Shown: positions 15,705 through 24,416, counted from the first letter of the stretch. The stretch: DNA of 64,000 nucleotides from Maridesulfovibrio sp. (GCF_963666665.1 NZ_OY762999.1:2423501-2487500); one strand, 5' to 3'. Translations and numbers: made by a program. The notes: generated by a model from the letters alone, not told the origin.

Positions 15705-16724
15705 ATGAGTGTACATAGAAGACCTGAAACTGGATCATGGTTTGTCAAATACAGAGATGAATTCGGAAAACAGAGAACCCAAACCTTTGGCAAAACAACT
15801 CAAGACAAACGAAATGCGGAAGCATTCGACCTTGAGGTCAAGCTGAAGAAGAAAATCGGCGCAAACATCAATCCTCATCACGATGACATGTACCTTGATG
15901 AGCTGACTCAATTATACATTGATCAGAAGAAGTGTGAGGGCAAAGCAGGACGTTGGCTCAAAGACTTCGCCTTCATCATGAACGACCACATACTCCCTGA
16001 ACTGGGAACTGTACCTGTGAACAGACTCACGCAGAAAAAAATTGTGAGATTCATGATGTCACGCTACGCCGACAACTCCCCTACTACTCGTAATCGCTAC
16101 ATGTCTTACTTGAAGATCATCTTCAACTTCGGAGTAGACCAAGGATACACCGAACAGAATCCATTACAAAAATGGAAGAAGGCTAAGGAAAAACCCAGAC
16201 AATCCACGCTATCGGTAGATGAGCTCAAATTAATCATAAAACATGCCACACAGCATGTAGCGTGGGCTATCGAGATTGCTTTTAATCTTGGGGTCCGCAC
16301 TGGAGAAAGTGAGCTACTCTCTTTGCAATGGAAATGGGTAGACTGGGAAAATAAACAAGTGCGAGTTTTCGCCACAAAAACAAACACATGGAGGACAATA
16401 CCTGTAACCGATAGATTCCTTAGCAAACTAAGAAAATATCGGAAAAACGCGACCACACCGTACTTGGTCGAGTATAATGGTAGGCCGATCAAAAGCATAC
16501 GCAAAGGATTTAGAAATGCATGCAAAAGAGCAGGCTTGCCCGACAGCATTATAACGTATGATATTAGACACTTACATGCAACCTCAGCACTTAATAACGG
16601 GGCAGATTTAGCATCTGTGTCAGCGATACTAGGCCATGCCTCAACGAAGATGACCGCTGACCAGTACTATCATGTCCAGAAAAATGAAAAAATACGTGCT
16701 GTAAACTTATTACCTCAACTGTAG
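15705..16724 (+). CDS. Tyrosine integrase of the element
   Basis: 339 residues. The N-terminal 55 residues resemble an arm-binding domain, then comes a SAM-like core-binding domain (about 60-160) and the catalytic domain. Catalytic residues visible: Arg198 (GVRTGE), Lys225, Arg288 with His289 in YDIRHLHATS, His311 in LGHAS and Tyr321 before YH. All are present, so the enzyme looks active. It is the only intact integrase in the window. The tRNA-Ala 3' ends at 19235, 22889 and 38066 are the likely targets of this enzyme or close relatives; that link is inferred from position and from the homologous element ends. Confidence 0.93.
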   Translation: MSVHRRPETGSWFVKYRDEFGKQRTQTFGKTTQDKRNAEAFDLEVKLKKKIGANINPHHDDMYLDELTQLYIDQKKCEGKAGRWLKDFAFIMNDHILPELGTVPVNRLTQKKIVRFMMSRYADNSPTTRNRYMSYLKIIFNFGVDQGYTEQNPLQKWKKAKEKPRQSTLSVDELKLIIKHATQHVAWAIEIAFNLGVRTGESELLSLQWKWVDWENKQVRVFATKTNTWRTIPVTDRFLSKLRKYRKNATTPYLVEYNGRPIKSIRKGFRNACKRAGLPDSIITYDIRHLHATSALNNGADLASVSAILGHASTKMTADQYYHVQKNEKIRAVNLLPQL

Positions 16725-16730
16725 AAAACA

Positions 16731-16759
16731 CGATGTCGGGGACAGGGTCCTCGGCATCG
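16731..16759. other. Perfect stem-loop after the integrase gene
   Basis: CGATGTCGGGGA pairs with TCCTCGGCATCG around a short loop. There is no T-run, so it is not a classical terminator. It shares the 14-mer ACAGGGTCCTCGGC with a second hairpin at 13408-13426. Confidence 0.5.
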
Positions 16760-16797
16760 CATTTAAACCAGAAATAATTAAAAAAGAGGAATTCAAA

Positions 16798-17067
16798 ATG
16801 AAAAATATGTATGAAAATAACGAAATGCAAACTCAGAACTATCACCAGAATAGATACCTTGGCTCCCCTGCAAACCTTAAATACCACGTTGATCAATCCG
16901 GTGTTCAAGGTCATTGGGAAACTCAGGCCAATCGATACATCTACCATCTTTTAAACGGTGGCGAACTGTATTGGTATCCGAAAGATGGTTCAATTGACCT
17001 TCTAGGCGCACAGGAAGGTGACAAACAGGCTCTTGCAACCCAGCTCACCTGTTTTGCCACTCCTTAA
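16798..17067 (+). CDS. Small hypothetical protein
   Basis: 89 residues, AAAGAGGA before the ATG. It starts with a polar Asn/Gln-rich stretch and has two aromatic blocks (HWETQANRYIYHL and GGELYWYPKDGSIDLLG). No family is recognised and no membrane segment is present. It stands between the integrase and the 599-residue cargo gene and has its own terminator, so it is probably transcribed alone or from the integrase promoter. Function unknown. Confidence 0.6.
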   Translation: MKNMYENNEMQTQNYHQNRYLGSPANLKYHVDQSGVQGHWETQANRYIYHLLNGGELYWYPKDGSIDLLGAQEGDKQALATQLTCFATP

Positions 17068-17097
17068 TCAAATAACTCGACAACCAAACCTTAACGC

Positions 17098-17130
17098 GCC
17101 AGTCCTTCTTCGGAGGGGCTGGCATTTTTT
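17098..17130 (+). terminator. Terminator after the small hypothetical gene
   Basis: GCCAGTCCTTC pairs with GGAGGGGCTGGC, followed by ATTTTTT. Confidence 0.8.
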
Positions 17131-17283
17131 GTTGGTTTAATAATAAGCTAACAATGAATCGTACTTAACCCTAGAACATATAACTGTCCAAAGGTCGGTC
17201 CTACCAATTGACAAGAGAAGACACTTCATGGAATTAACCAACTAATAACAACTCCAATCACAGCCATAGAAGGTCGATATATA

Positions 17284-19083
17284 ATGCCAACAATTGAGAA
17301 CCTACGAATCACCTACACTTCTACTATATACAGGAAGAAAAGTCGTATCACGAAAAAATTTCTGACGAAGCTATTTACCACTGCATCTTCAGGAAGGGTT
17401 GGTCATCCGATCATTAACGAAAAACAAGTAATTAGAGGTACCGACGGAAATGAATACAAATGGTCTTGCTTACTCGTAAAATTTAAAACCCAGCCGACTT
17501 TTTTAGAGAATACGCCAATAAAAAATGAAATCCACGGCTACCTACTTCTCATTGAGCATGACGAATATGTATTCATTTTTAAAGACAAAATTAACGATAT
17601 TTCAACCGTCATCAAAGGTTATCTTGAAAAAATAAATTATGAAGAACTATGCAGCCTTTTTCAACATGAAGAGGCAGCTTATGAAAGCATAACCCTAAAT
17701 TCACTAAATACTTCACCAGTAGCTGTAAGATCCAAAAAGCTTGAAGCCATGAACCTTAAAAAAAGTATCTCCCGTTTAGGCACAAACAGACAAATACCTA
17801 AGAACCTAAAGAAAAGAACAGATGGCACCTGCGTGTCCATAACCCCAGTTTCATCAAGGATAAGTAGTTACACTAAAAAGGCCAGTGTTGATGAAATTGC
17901 TCAATGGACCATGTCCATTGTTTCGGACATCAAATTAGGGCACACATTGGACGATTTCTTACAAAATTTCGCAGAGCCAATATCATATGAACAAAAGAGA
18001 AACGAATTAAAACCGTTAGGTGTTTTTTTTGATCTCAATGAAATCGAAGAAGATTTGAAAAACTCTCCAAATGCTGAACTCTACTGGTTGTGCAAAGACG
18101 GAGAGAAAATAATCCCACTAAAAAATAGACAGCGTGAGCGGCTATTCACTACAGCCAAAAACACCTTTGTCGTCGAACAACATGGGGATGACTATACTGT
18201 AAAATTGGAAGATTTTAATATTTGCTCGCTAAATTTGAATAAAAAAACAATCACTGCGACAGGAGGAATATTAAAAAACATCATATACAAGGATGATTTC
18301 ATAGAAGAAAAACTACACATATTGCTAAGAAAAAAAAGAGCTTTACATGTTTCATTCGATGACCACAAACTGCTGTATTGCAATGGCAACCTATTTCAAG
18401 ACACTAAAATACTGAGAGACATAGAAGGACTTCTTAGTTCATTCATCACTGATGATTCTCTAGTAAACGTCAAATCTGAAAAAGGTTTTAAACACCTTAC
18501 CGAACACTCTACCGAATTTCACAGTGAGTCCCTATTCTACTTCGTAGAGAACATATACTCCAAGGATGACTTCCTTATTTGCGATGACTTGGGAGATGAA
18601 TGGGCTGACCACATAGGCTTCAAGCGTGGTGGCGGAAGTAATCCTGAGATATCATTTTACATATCGAAACATAAACATGGAACGTCATCAAGTGCATCAC
18701 AACTACAAGATGTCATCGGGCAAGCTCAGAAAAATATAGGTCGCATTTTTATTGACACCGAAGAATTTAAGAAAAAAATAACACATAAATGGGCAGAACC
18801 ATTCAATGCTAATAAGATAACAACCAAAATTAGTAGAATACGTAAAAATTCAGGCGATATAGTTCGCTCATTTGAAGAAATCAGTTCCTACCCCAATACC
18901 GTACGGCAAATGGTTATTGTAGCTGACTTCATATCAAAATCTAAACTCCAAAAAATACTTGTTGATTTAAAGACTGGGATCGAACGCCGCCCACACTATA
19001 CTCAACTCTTTTGGATTTTGTCCTCTTTCATGGGAGTTTGCCAAGAAATGGGGGTCCGCCCATTGGTTGTTTGTGCCCCGTAA
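17284..19083 (+). CDS. 599-residue cargo protein, nuclease-like C-terminal domain
   Basis: Not assigned to a named family. The N-terminal 430 residues are charged and AT-rich, without clear motifs. From about residue 433 a PD-(D/E)xK-like arrangement appears: DDLGDEWADHIGF, then PEISFYISKHKHG (Glu-x-Lys type strand), then SASQLQDVIGQAQKNIG. That order, with a QxxxQ-like helix, is seen in several uncharacterised nuclease-like proteins of defence islands. No good ribosome binding site is seen before ATG 17284. The gene lies at the right end of the element next to the tRNA-derived repeat, a usual cargo position. Its last third also survives as a relic at 37465-37914. A defence role is inferred only. 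Confidence 0.6.
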   Translation: MPTIENLRITYTSTIYRKKSRITKKFLTKLFTTASSGRVGHPIINEKQVIRGTDGNEYKWSCLLVKFKTQPTFLENTPIKNEIHGYLLLIEHDEYVFIFKDKINDISTVIKGYLEKINYEELCSLFQHEEAAYESITLNSLNTSPVAVRSKKLEAMNLKKSISRLGTNRQIPKNLKKRTDGTCVSITPVSSRISSYTKKASVDEIAQWTMSIVSDIKLGHTLDDFLQNFAEPISYEQKRNELKPLGVFFDLNEIEEDLKNSPNAELYWLCKDGEKIIPLKNRQRERLFTTAKNTFVVEQHGDDYTVKLEDFNICSLNLNKKTITATGGILKNIIYKDDFIEEKLHILLRKKRALHVSFDDHKLLYCNGNLFQDTKILRDIEGLLSSFITDDSLVNVKSEKGFKHLTEHSTEFHSESLFYFVENIYSKDDFLICDDLGDEWADHIGFKRGGGSNPEISFYISKHKHGTSSSASQLQDVIGQAQKNIGRIFIDTEEFKKKITHKWAEPFNANKITTKISRIRKNSGDIVRSFEEISSYPNTVRQMVIVADFISKSKLQKILVDLKTGIERRPHYTQLFWILSSFMGVCQEMGVRPLVVCAP

Positions 19084-19234
19084 GACGAGACAAGAGCCGC
19101 GATAGTGAAATGACACCTACACCCAAAGTCTTTGACTCCCAAAATCACCAAACAGGTGAACCACAAATGTTCCCCGCCCGGTTCCCCAAACGAAAAAAGG
19201 ACTTACAACTATTGTCGTAACTCCTTGAAATATC

Positions 19235-19279
19235 TGGTGGAGCTGAGGAGAATTGAACTCCTGGCCTCTTGAATGCCAT
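19235..19279 (-). repeat. Partial tRNA-Ala 3' end, attachment site copy 1
   Basis: 45 bases identical to the 3' part (CCA end, acceptor, T-arm, anticodon arm) of the tRNA-Ala gene at 38066-38141. The tRNA terminator region precedes it in a degraded form. The D-arm and 5' half are missing, so it is not a gene. It marks the right end of the element at 1-19.2 kb and the left end of segment B. Confidence 0.88.
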
Positions 19280-19399
19280 GCGGGGTGCCCGTTCTCCAAC
19301 GCTTGAAATACTTGGATTAATTTTAACCCTTGGGAACAGGTTTTTGGAATTTTCCGGGTTTTGCGGGGGTGGGTGGCTCATCTTTCGCTACACCCCTTC

Positions 19400-20068
19400 T
19401 TACCAATCCGCATACTCAGCTAACCGCTCAGGGGAAAATATTTCAAACTTATTCTTGGTTATCTTACCGATAATATTCTCTTTGCGAAGCTCAGCCAAAG
19501 CCCTAGAAATCGTCATCAGATGAATTCCTAGAAAACTACTGATATCCAAATGACTCAAATAAATCCCAGCATTGTTCTCATGTAACTGCAAAAGGAGCTC
19601 AGCCACCCGCGTAATCGGTTTGTTATTGGATAGGTTGGCAACAAAGTGGCTGAGATATATCCTCTTGAAAATTATATATTGCGAGAGGTTAATGCTTAAT
19701 TCCGGATATGTCCGGACAAAATCCACATCCATAAAGAGATTTGGGGGGAAAACATACACTTGGGTGTCCGCAAGAAATTCGAATGAGACACGCCCTTTCA
19801 GTTTGATCATACTCCCGGCCTCATTGAACAGGGAATCCCGCCCCACAAAATACAAGATACGCCTTTCACCGCCACGTAAATAGACACTGTAGCTGATACA
19901 CCCTTCCTTCATCAGATACATTCCATCATCGGCCTGATCAACTACCTGCCCTTTGGAAAACGACTGCAAGCTTGCCAAATGAGTTACCTCTGACCAGCAG
20001 GAGTTCATCCCCTCTATCAGGAAATTTTCCTTTGAACTTTCTGAAAAATTATAACGGTCTTCTCTCAT
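19400..20068 (-). CDS. Crp/Fnr-family transcriptional regulator
   Basis: 222 residues: an N-terminal cyclic-nucleotide-binding-type beta barrel (about 25-135) and a C-terminal winged helix with the recognition block LDISSFLGIHLMTISRALAELRKENII. No cysteine cluster for an iron-sulfur centre is present, so it is not an Fnr with the usual sensor. It is divergent from the two cytochrome genes and shares their 234-bp upstream region with the palindrome at 20240. The simplest reading is a local activator of the cytochrome operon, as Crp-type regulators (for example HcpR) control nitrogen-oxide responses in this group. The signal is unknown. Confidence 0.85.
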   Translation of the reverse strand: MREDRYNFSESSKENFLIEGMNSCWSEVTHLASLQSFSKGQVVDQADDGMYLMKEGCISYSVYLRGGERRILYFVGRDSLFNEAGSMIKLKGRVSFEFLADTQVYVFPPNLFMDVDFVRTYPELSINLSQYIIFKRIYLSHFVANLSNNKPITRVAELLLQLHENNAGIYLSHLDISSFLGIHLMTISRALAELRKENIIGKITKNKFEIFSPERLAEYADW

Positions 20069-20239
20069 CCCCCCTCCACAACATTTATTGCGCTACGCGC
20101 TTCCCGCTCCCTCCAATACATAAAATATAATTCCTCTTTCAAAAAACAACAAATGTTATTTTTTATCCCCGGTACTCAGCTTAATATTGATTCTGAATGA
20201 ATTTAGAGGACGTTCAACACGCATGGCGACAAGCCCCGT

Positions 20240-20253
20240 GTTCACAGGTGAAC
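20240..20253. promoter_or_regulatory. Palindrome in the Crp/cytochrome intergenic region
   Basis: GTTCACAGGTGAAC, two 6-bp arms around AG, 50 bp upstream of the tetraheme cytochrome start. Candidate operator for the divergent Crp-type protein. Confidence 0.45.
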
Positions 20254-20302
20254 CTTAGTATAAGCTTCGGTTCTTCAGACCGATAAAGCATCAGGGTGCA
20301 AA

Positions 20303-20854
20303 ATGACACAGACCAACTCACCGAAAAATAAAAATCGAATTCTGGTTTTAGGGATTCTAACCGGGTTTGTTCTAGCAACAGGCGCAATGCTCGCTTCAGG
20401 GTACATGATTGCAGCGACGAACAAAGATACTTTCTGTGTAAGTTGCCATGCCATGAAACCTTTTCGCAGTGCCTGGAAAAACTCCAAACACGGCATGCGT
20501 AATGCTAAAGGACTGGCCGCACAGTGTACGGATTGCCACCTGCCCCATGACGGTTTGATCAACTATGTCACTACCAAGGCATACACCGGCGCGCGGGACA
20601 TCATTAACAACCTGATCATCGACCCATACGAATATGATTGGGTGAGGCGTGCCGAGGCCAGAAGGGAATTTACTTATGATTCCTCCTGTCGGGCTTGTCA
20701 TCAAAACCTCACCCCGCAAGGCATGCGTACGGCAGGCATTCTCGCTCACAGAGAATATCTGCTGGGCGATCTGGATAAACGTTGCGTGGATTGCCACAAG
20801 CACGTTGGCCACAAAAACCTCAAAACAGAAGTCCGTAATTACTTTGGAGGATAA
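20303..20854 (+). CDS. NapC/NrfH-family tetraheme membrane cytochrome c
   Basis: 183 residues. One membrane helix (about residues 13-37) anchors it with the rest in the periplasm. Four CxxCH heme sites: CVSCH (45-49, followed by AMKPF, as in NrfH/NapC), CTDCH (75-79), CRACH (129-133) and CVDCH (161-165). Such proteins take electrons from menaquinol and pass them to a periplasmic partner reductase. The partner is evidently the octaheme protein 82 bp downstream. This pairing is like the HaoC/HaoA pair of Campylobacterota. A 27-codon ORF lies between the two genes. Confidence 0.9.
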   Translation: MTQTNSPKNKNRILVLGILTGFVLATGAMLASGYMIAATNKDTFCVSCHAMKPFRSAWKNSKHGMRNAKGLAAQCTDCHLPHDGLINYVTTKAYTGARDIINNLIIDPYEYDWVRRAEARREFTYDSSCRACHQNLTPQGMRTAGILAHREYLLGDLDKRCVDCHKHVGHKNLKTEVRNYFGG

Positions 20855-20856
20855 CA

Positions 20857-20940
20857 ATGGAAGCAGATGTGCCCGGCAGAATACGTCAAGGCCGCTCTGA
20901 CATTGGATTCACCCACCCATTAAAGGAGGAGGTAGGATGA
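20857..20940 (+). CDS. 27-residue ORF coupled to the octaheme cytochrome gene
   Basis: ATG at 20857 has GGAGG six bases upstream, overlapping the end of the tetraheme gene. The peptide MEADVPGRIRQ...LKEEVG ends in TGA at 20938-20940, so its stop overlaps the ATG of the octaheme gene as ATGA. The strong start signal and the overlap suggest it is translated, either as a small subunit or as a coupling device. No homolog is known to me. Confidence 0.45.
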   Translation: MEADVPGRIRQGRSDIGFTHPLKEEVG

Positions 20941-22289
20941 AAACTTTAAGGATAACCCTATTAATACTGAGCACCTTCAGTTTTATTATGATCGGAACGG
21001 CTCATGCTGAGCAAACACAGACCGATGGCCTTAAACTTCAACACAAAGCGCTCGTCGTGAACAGGGGATACACGGAAGAAGCAAAAAACTGCATTGAATG
21101 CCACTCTCAAAAAACTCCCGGAATTGTCGAGAACTGGAAGAACGGCAAAATGGGACATGCCTCCATTTCCTGCTATGATTGTCATGTGGTGGAAAAGGAC
21201 TCACCCATGGCCTCCCAGTGCGAAGGATTGCGTGGTACGGATATTTATACATCCCCCATGGTCTCATCGTCCACCTGTGGTCGCTGCCATCCCCGTGAAG
21301 TGGAACAGTTTCTAAAATCATCACATGCAGAACTATCCAATAAAATCATTAATGATACCCCCTGGACCAAACGTCTCATATATTACGAAGAAGGAGCGCA
21401 GTCATTGGGGGTGAAGCCGGGGTCAGCAACTAATATCGTCCCCCGCAATTCATGTCAGGCATGTCATGGAGCAAATGTAGAACTGGGTCCAGACAACAAG
21501 CCTATCAACATGACCTGGCCGGGAGGTCACAGCACCCGCTACCCGGATGGTTCGCTTGGCAACTGCGGGACCTGTCATACCCGCCACGAATTTTCTGTAG
21601 CAGAGGCCCGTAAACCTGAAGCATGTGGAAGCTGTCATCTGGGACCGGATCATCCTCAGATCGAAATATACGAGGCCTCCAAGCACGGACAGCTCTTCAG
21701 CGTACACGGCGAAGAATGGAACTTTGAGGCAGCCCCGGAAACCTGGGAACCCGGCGATTACGATGCTCCCACATGCGCGGTCTGTCATATGAGCGGAATC
21801 GGTGAACTTTCCACCACCCATAACATAAATGAACGTCTTACTTGGAATCTCTGGGCTCCACGCACAGAAAAACGCACAGGTGAACGTGGAGACGGACTAA
21901 AGGGCGACAAGGAGATGAGAAAGGCTTGCAAAGGTTGTCACAGCTCTCTTCATTCAAACGTAGCTTTTGAAATTCGGGACGAAACAATCAATCTTTACAA
22001 TGTATATTGGGATAAAACTGCCGAAATGAATAAAGAACTTGCTGAGAAAAATCTCTTAGGGAAAGACCCTCTTAGTGATGGATTCCTGCAGCTTAAGCAG
22101 TATCTGTACATGTATGCCGGCAGACGGGCCCGACAAGGTGCGGCTATGGCTGGAGCAGACATGGCTCAACTGCAGGGGCTCTACACCATAGTGAAGGTAT
22201 TTAAAGACCTTGAGGCAATATACAATTACCGGATCAAGAATAACAAAATAGAAGAATTATCAACCGTAATGAATGGCGGTGATATCTAA
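20937..22289 (+). CDS. Octaheme c-type cytochrome, HAO-like
   Basis: 450 residues with a signal peptide (about 1-24, ending AHA). Eight CxxCH sites at residues 52, 79, 114, 173, 210, 230, 280 and 331. Heme spacing and the C-terminal helices (MYAGRRARQGAAMAGADMAQ) place it in the hydroxylamine oxidoreductase (HAO) family. Oxidative HAOs have a Tyr in the GADY-type C-terminal motif that crosslinks to the catalytic heme; here it reads GADM, so a reductive enzyme (nitrite or hydroxylamine to ammonium, as in epsilon-HAO) is more likely. AAGGAGGAGG precedes the ATG. It would receive electrons from the upstream tetraheme protein. The substrate is inferred. Confidence 0.82.
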   Translation: MKTLRITLLILSTFSFIMIGTAHAEQTQTDGLKLQHKALVVNRGYTEEAKNCIECHSQKTPGIVENWKNGKMGHASISCYDCHVVEKDSPMASQCEGLRGTDIYTSPMVSSSTCGRCHPREVEQFLKSSHAELSNKIINDTPWTKRLIYYEEGAQSLGVKPGSATNIVPRNSCQACHGANVELGPDNKPINMTWPGGHSTRYPDGSLGNCGTCHTRHEFSVAEARKPEACGSCHLGPDHPQIEIYEASKHGQLFSVHGEEWNFEAAPETWEPGDYDAPTCAVCHMSGIGELSTTHNINERLTWNLWAPRTEKRTGERGDGLKGDKEMRKACKGCHSSLHSNVAFEIRDETINLYNVYWDKTAEMNKELAEKNLLGKDPLSDGFLQLKQYLYMYAGRRARQGAAMAGADMAQLQGLYTIVKVFKDLEAIYNYRIKNNKIEELSTVMNGGDI

Positions 22290-22323
22290 ATATTAGATGT
22301 AAACCATCAAAGGAGAATTAAAT

Positions 22324-22731
22324 ATGTTTAAAAGAATTGATCATGTAGAAATAGTGCCGACAGATGCAGAAAGAACTATTAACTTCTATGTCGATATCAT
22401 CGGATTTAAGATTCAGAGTCGAAATGAAATAAATATGCCGCCAATGAAAGAAGTTATCTATCTTAAATTGGGCGATACGGTCATCGAAATCATGTCGATA
22501 GACAACCCGGAGCCAAAGTCGGAAGCTCCGTGGAAAGTCGGCTACCGAGCACTGGCCTTAGAGGTTGAGGATATGTCCAAGGCCGTCGCCTATATGGAAA
22601 GCAAAAAGATTCCTATCACATGGGGGCCCGCTGATCTGGGTGAAGTCTTACGCGCTGAGATTCAAGATCCTGATGGCCTAATCATTGAACTCCGTCAGTG
22701 GAAGAAACAAAGCACCCAGTCTTTGACATAG
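22324..22731 (+). CDS. VOC/glyoxalase-fold protein
   Basis: 135 residues, AAAGGAG before the ATG. Two beta-alpha-beta-beta-beta units: RIDHVEIVPTDAERTINFYVDIIGF and, in the second half, ALALEVEDMSKAVAYMES with DPDGLIIELRQW. His8 and the terminal Glu of IELRQW are at metal-ligand positions of the glyoxalase/dioxygenase superfamily. The substrate cannot be told. It is the last gene of the cytochrome operon (34-bp gap) and is followed by a terminator, so it travels with the cytochromes in segment B. Confidence 0.85.
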   Translation: MFKRIDHVEIVPTDAERTINFYVDIIGFKIQSRNEINMPPMKEVIYLKLGDTVIEIMSIDNPEPKSEAPWKVGYRALALEVEDMSKAVAYMESKKIPITWGPADLGEVLRAEIQDPDGLIIELRQWKKQSTQSLT

Positions 22732-22745
22732 ACTTACTTTAGTAC

Positions 22746-22778
22746 GCCAGCCCCTCTCTAAAGGGGCTGGCTGTTATT
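22746..22778 (+). terminator. Terminator of the cytochrome operon
   Basis: GCCAGCCCCTCTC pairs with AAGGGGCTGGC, followed by a T-rich tail. Confidence 0.8.
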
Positions 22779-22888
22779 ATTTTAAACACCACCCAAAATC
22801 ACCAACACGGTGAACCACAAATGTTCCCCGCCCGGTTACCCAAACGAAAAAAGGACCTACAATTTTCACTGTAAGTCCTTGAAATATC

Positions 22889-22934
22889 TGGTGGAGCTGA
22901 AGAGAATTGAACTCTTGGCCTCTTGAATGCCATT
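22889..22934 (-). repeat. Partial tRNA-Ala 3' end, attachment site copy 2
   Basis: 46 bases of the 3' half of tRNA-Ala(GGC), with the tRNA's terminator hairpin (AGGACCTACA/TGTAAGTCCT) still next to it. The T-arm (AAGAG/CTCTT) matches the second tRNA at 52868, not the one at 38066. It separates segments B and C. Confidence 0.85.
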
Positions 22935-23191
22935 GACGGAGACAGTCGTCCAACCATTTAAATAATTGAATTAATTCAATCTATTGAAAACTTGTTTTGG
23001 TGATTTTCCAGGATTTGCGGCTGTGGGTGGTTCCCCTTATTGAAGACCAGATTGTTTCCTTTTCAACAAAAAACAAGCAATCTATCCTTTCAGTGGAGCA
23101 AGAGAATTCTTAGCGGGTCCATCTCCCTGTGAAGTACCCTATAGATGACGGATAGTCTCTGAGAAGTTAAGGTCAGCTCATGGAGACAGTC

Positions 23192-23388
23192 ATGAGTAAC
23201 CGAAAGTATTCAGAAGAATTTAAGAAGTCTGCCGTTAAGCTGGTCACCGAACTTGGATATTCATACAACGAAGCTGCGGAGCAGCTTGGATGCAGTTCAT
23301 GATCATCCGGCAATGGGCTAAAAAATATAGCAAAATTAAAAAGGCGCGTACTCGCAGCCGAAGGGATGAAATCTCAAACAAAGCGTAA
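23192..23388 (+). pseudogene. IS3-family OrfA remnant
   Basis: Reads MSNRKYSEEFKKSAVKLV and EAAEQLGCSS, the typical IS3 OrfA HTH start, then a TGA and a frameshift; the next part (IRQWAKKYSKIKK) continues in another frame. No OrfB follows. Decayed insertion sequence at the left end of segment C. Confidence 0.75.
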
Positions 23389-23750
23389 GCATCGCTATCC
23401 AAAAACGCACCGAGATGAACATTTTGCACCGTTTGTACATCTCACCGAGCAACGTCTCGAAGAAATCAGCAGGACGTTTGTTGTTAGCATCAGAGAAGGT
23501 TGAACGTGATATCTTATTGACCCCGAGGTGGTAGAATTGCTAATAAATTGCATCAAAATTACGGATTCCGTCACGCATGGAAGGCCTACGGCCAAATAAC
23601 AAACTGAGCCCAGCGGGTAAAAACACGAGCCTTTCTTGCACTCGGATGCTCCCGCTCCACGGCTTCAAAAACATGTCTAGGTATCAGCTGTAGCAGTTGG
23701 GAAAGAATTGTGTCACTATAAGTACGTCCAAACTCTCCTTTGTTTTTCAT
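23380..23750 (-). pseudogene. IS4-family transposase N-terminal remnant
   Basis: From the ATG at 23748-23750 the frame reads LLQLIPRHVFEAVEREHPS and FTRWAQFVIWP, the DUF4372 start of IS4-type transposases. It is then broken by stops and frameshifts, with ADANNKRPADFFETLLGE-like residues still visible further on. The DDE core is gone. Confidence 0.75.
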
Positions 23751-23759
23751 TATTTAACC

Positions 23760-24104
23760 TCAAATTACATAACATTTTTTGAGGAGTTTTTGGACGTTTT
23801 TATTCCAGCTTAACCGGACACGATTGATACGTAATCTGTGCCATGCATGAATAATGATTAGCTGCGAATTCTGTTTTGGGGAGGTATTTCGCTCGATGGG
23901 AACAGCAACCACTGTATGGGATTTTTCGCCGGGAACCTGCTTGCGTTCAAACTTCCGCTTCCAGCAACCAAGCACCCGCTCAGAAATATTAGCCTGTTTG
24001 CTGAATTCAGCTTGGCTCAGGACGCTTTCGCGCCAGTTGTTCACCAGTTTCTGCCAATACTTTTCATTATTCGACCTGCTTCCAATATTTTCTGACATAA
24101 ACAC
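23760..24104 (-). pseudogene. IS66-type accessory protein (TnpA-like), probably decayed
   Basis: 114 residues. The first 75 residues (YWQKLVNNWRESVLSQAEFSKQANISERVLGCWKRKFE) match the small DNA-binding accessory protein of IS66-type elements. The C-terminus after QLIII no longer fits, so a frameshift is likely. No TnpB or TnpC gene is near. It is part of the cluster of transposase scraps at the left end of segment C. Confidence 0.65.
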
Positions 24105-24416
24105 TCCTTTGGGCTTGATGAATGAGTATGCAAAATTTCAAAAAATATAAATAGATAGGACCGCCAAGACACTTACGGTGCGGTCCCTAATCCTGCGGCA
24201 ATCTTAATGCCCGGAGTGGGCTAGGAAAGTTGGCCCTGTGTGCTTAAGAAGAGGTAGTCTTTCTGTCAAATTGATATCTTTTGCGCATAAGAAAATTCTA
24301 AGAACTTGATTTGTTGGCATGTATTTTGTATTTCTTTTTGTGTGGTTTGTAGCAGGGAAATAATGCACCTTTAGTCACAAGTGCACAATATGGAAAACTC
24401 CACTTGGGAGAAAGCT
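24105..24416. other. Spacer before the polysaccharide cluster
   Basis: 312 bp without a gene. It holds an inverted repeat GGACCGC/GCGGTCC (24159-24190) and then AT-rich sequence that probably contains the promoter of the rightward glycosyltransferase operon. No clear -35/-10 pair can be assigned with confidence. Confidence 0.4.

Noticed and set aside
19235..19279. Functional tRNA gene
   Set aside because: Only the 3' half is present; the D-arm and 5' acceptor strand are missing, so it cannot fold into a tRNA.
20937..22289. NrfA-type pentaheme nitrite reductase
   Set aside because: NrfA has a CxxCK catalytic site and usually five hemes; this protein has eight CxxCH sites and no CxxCK.
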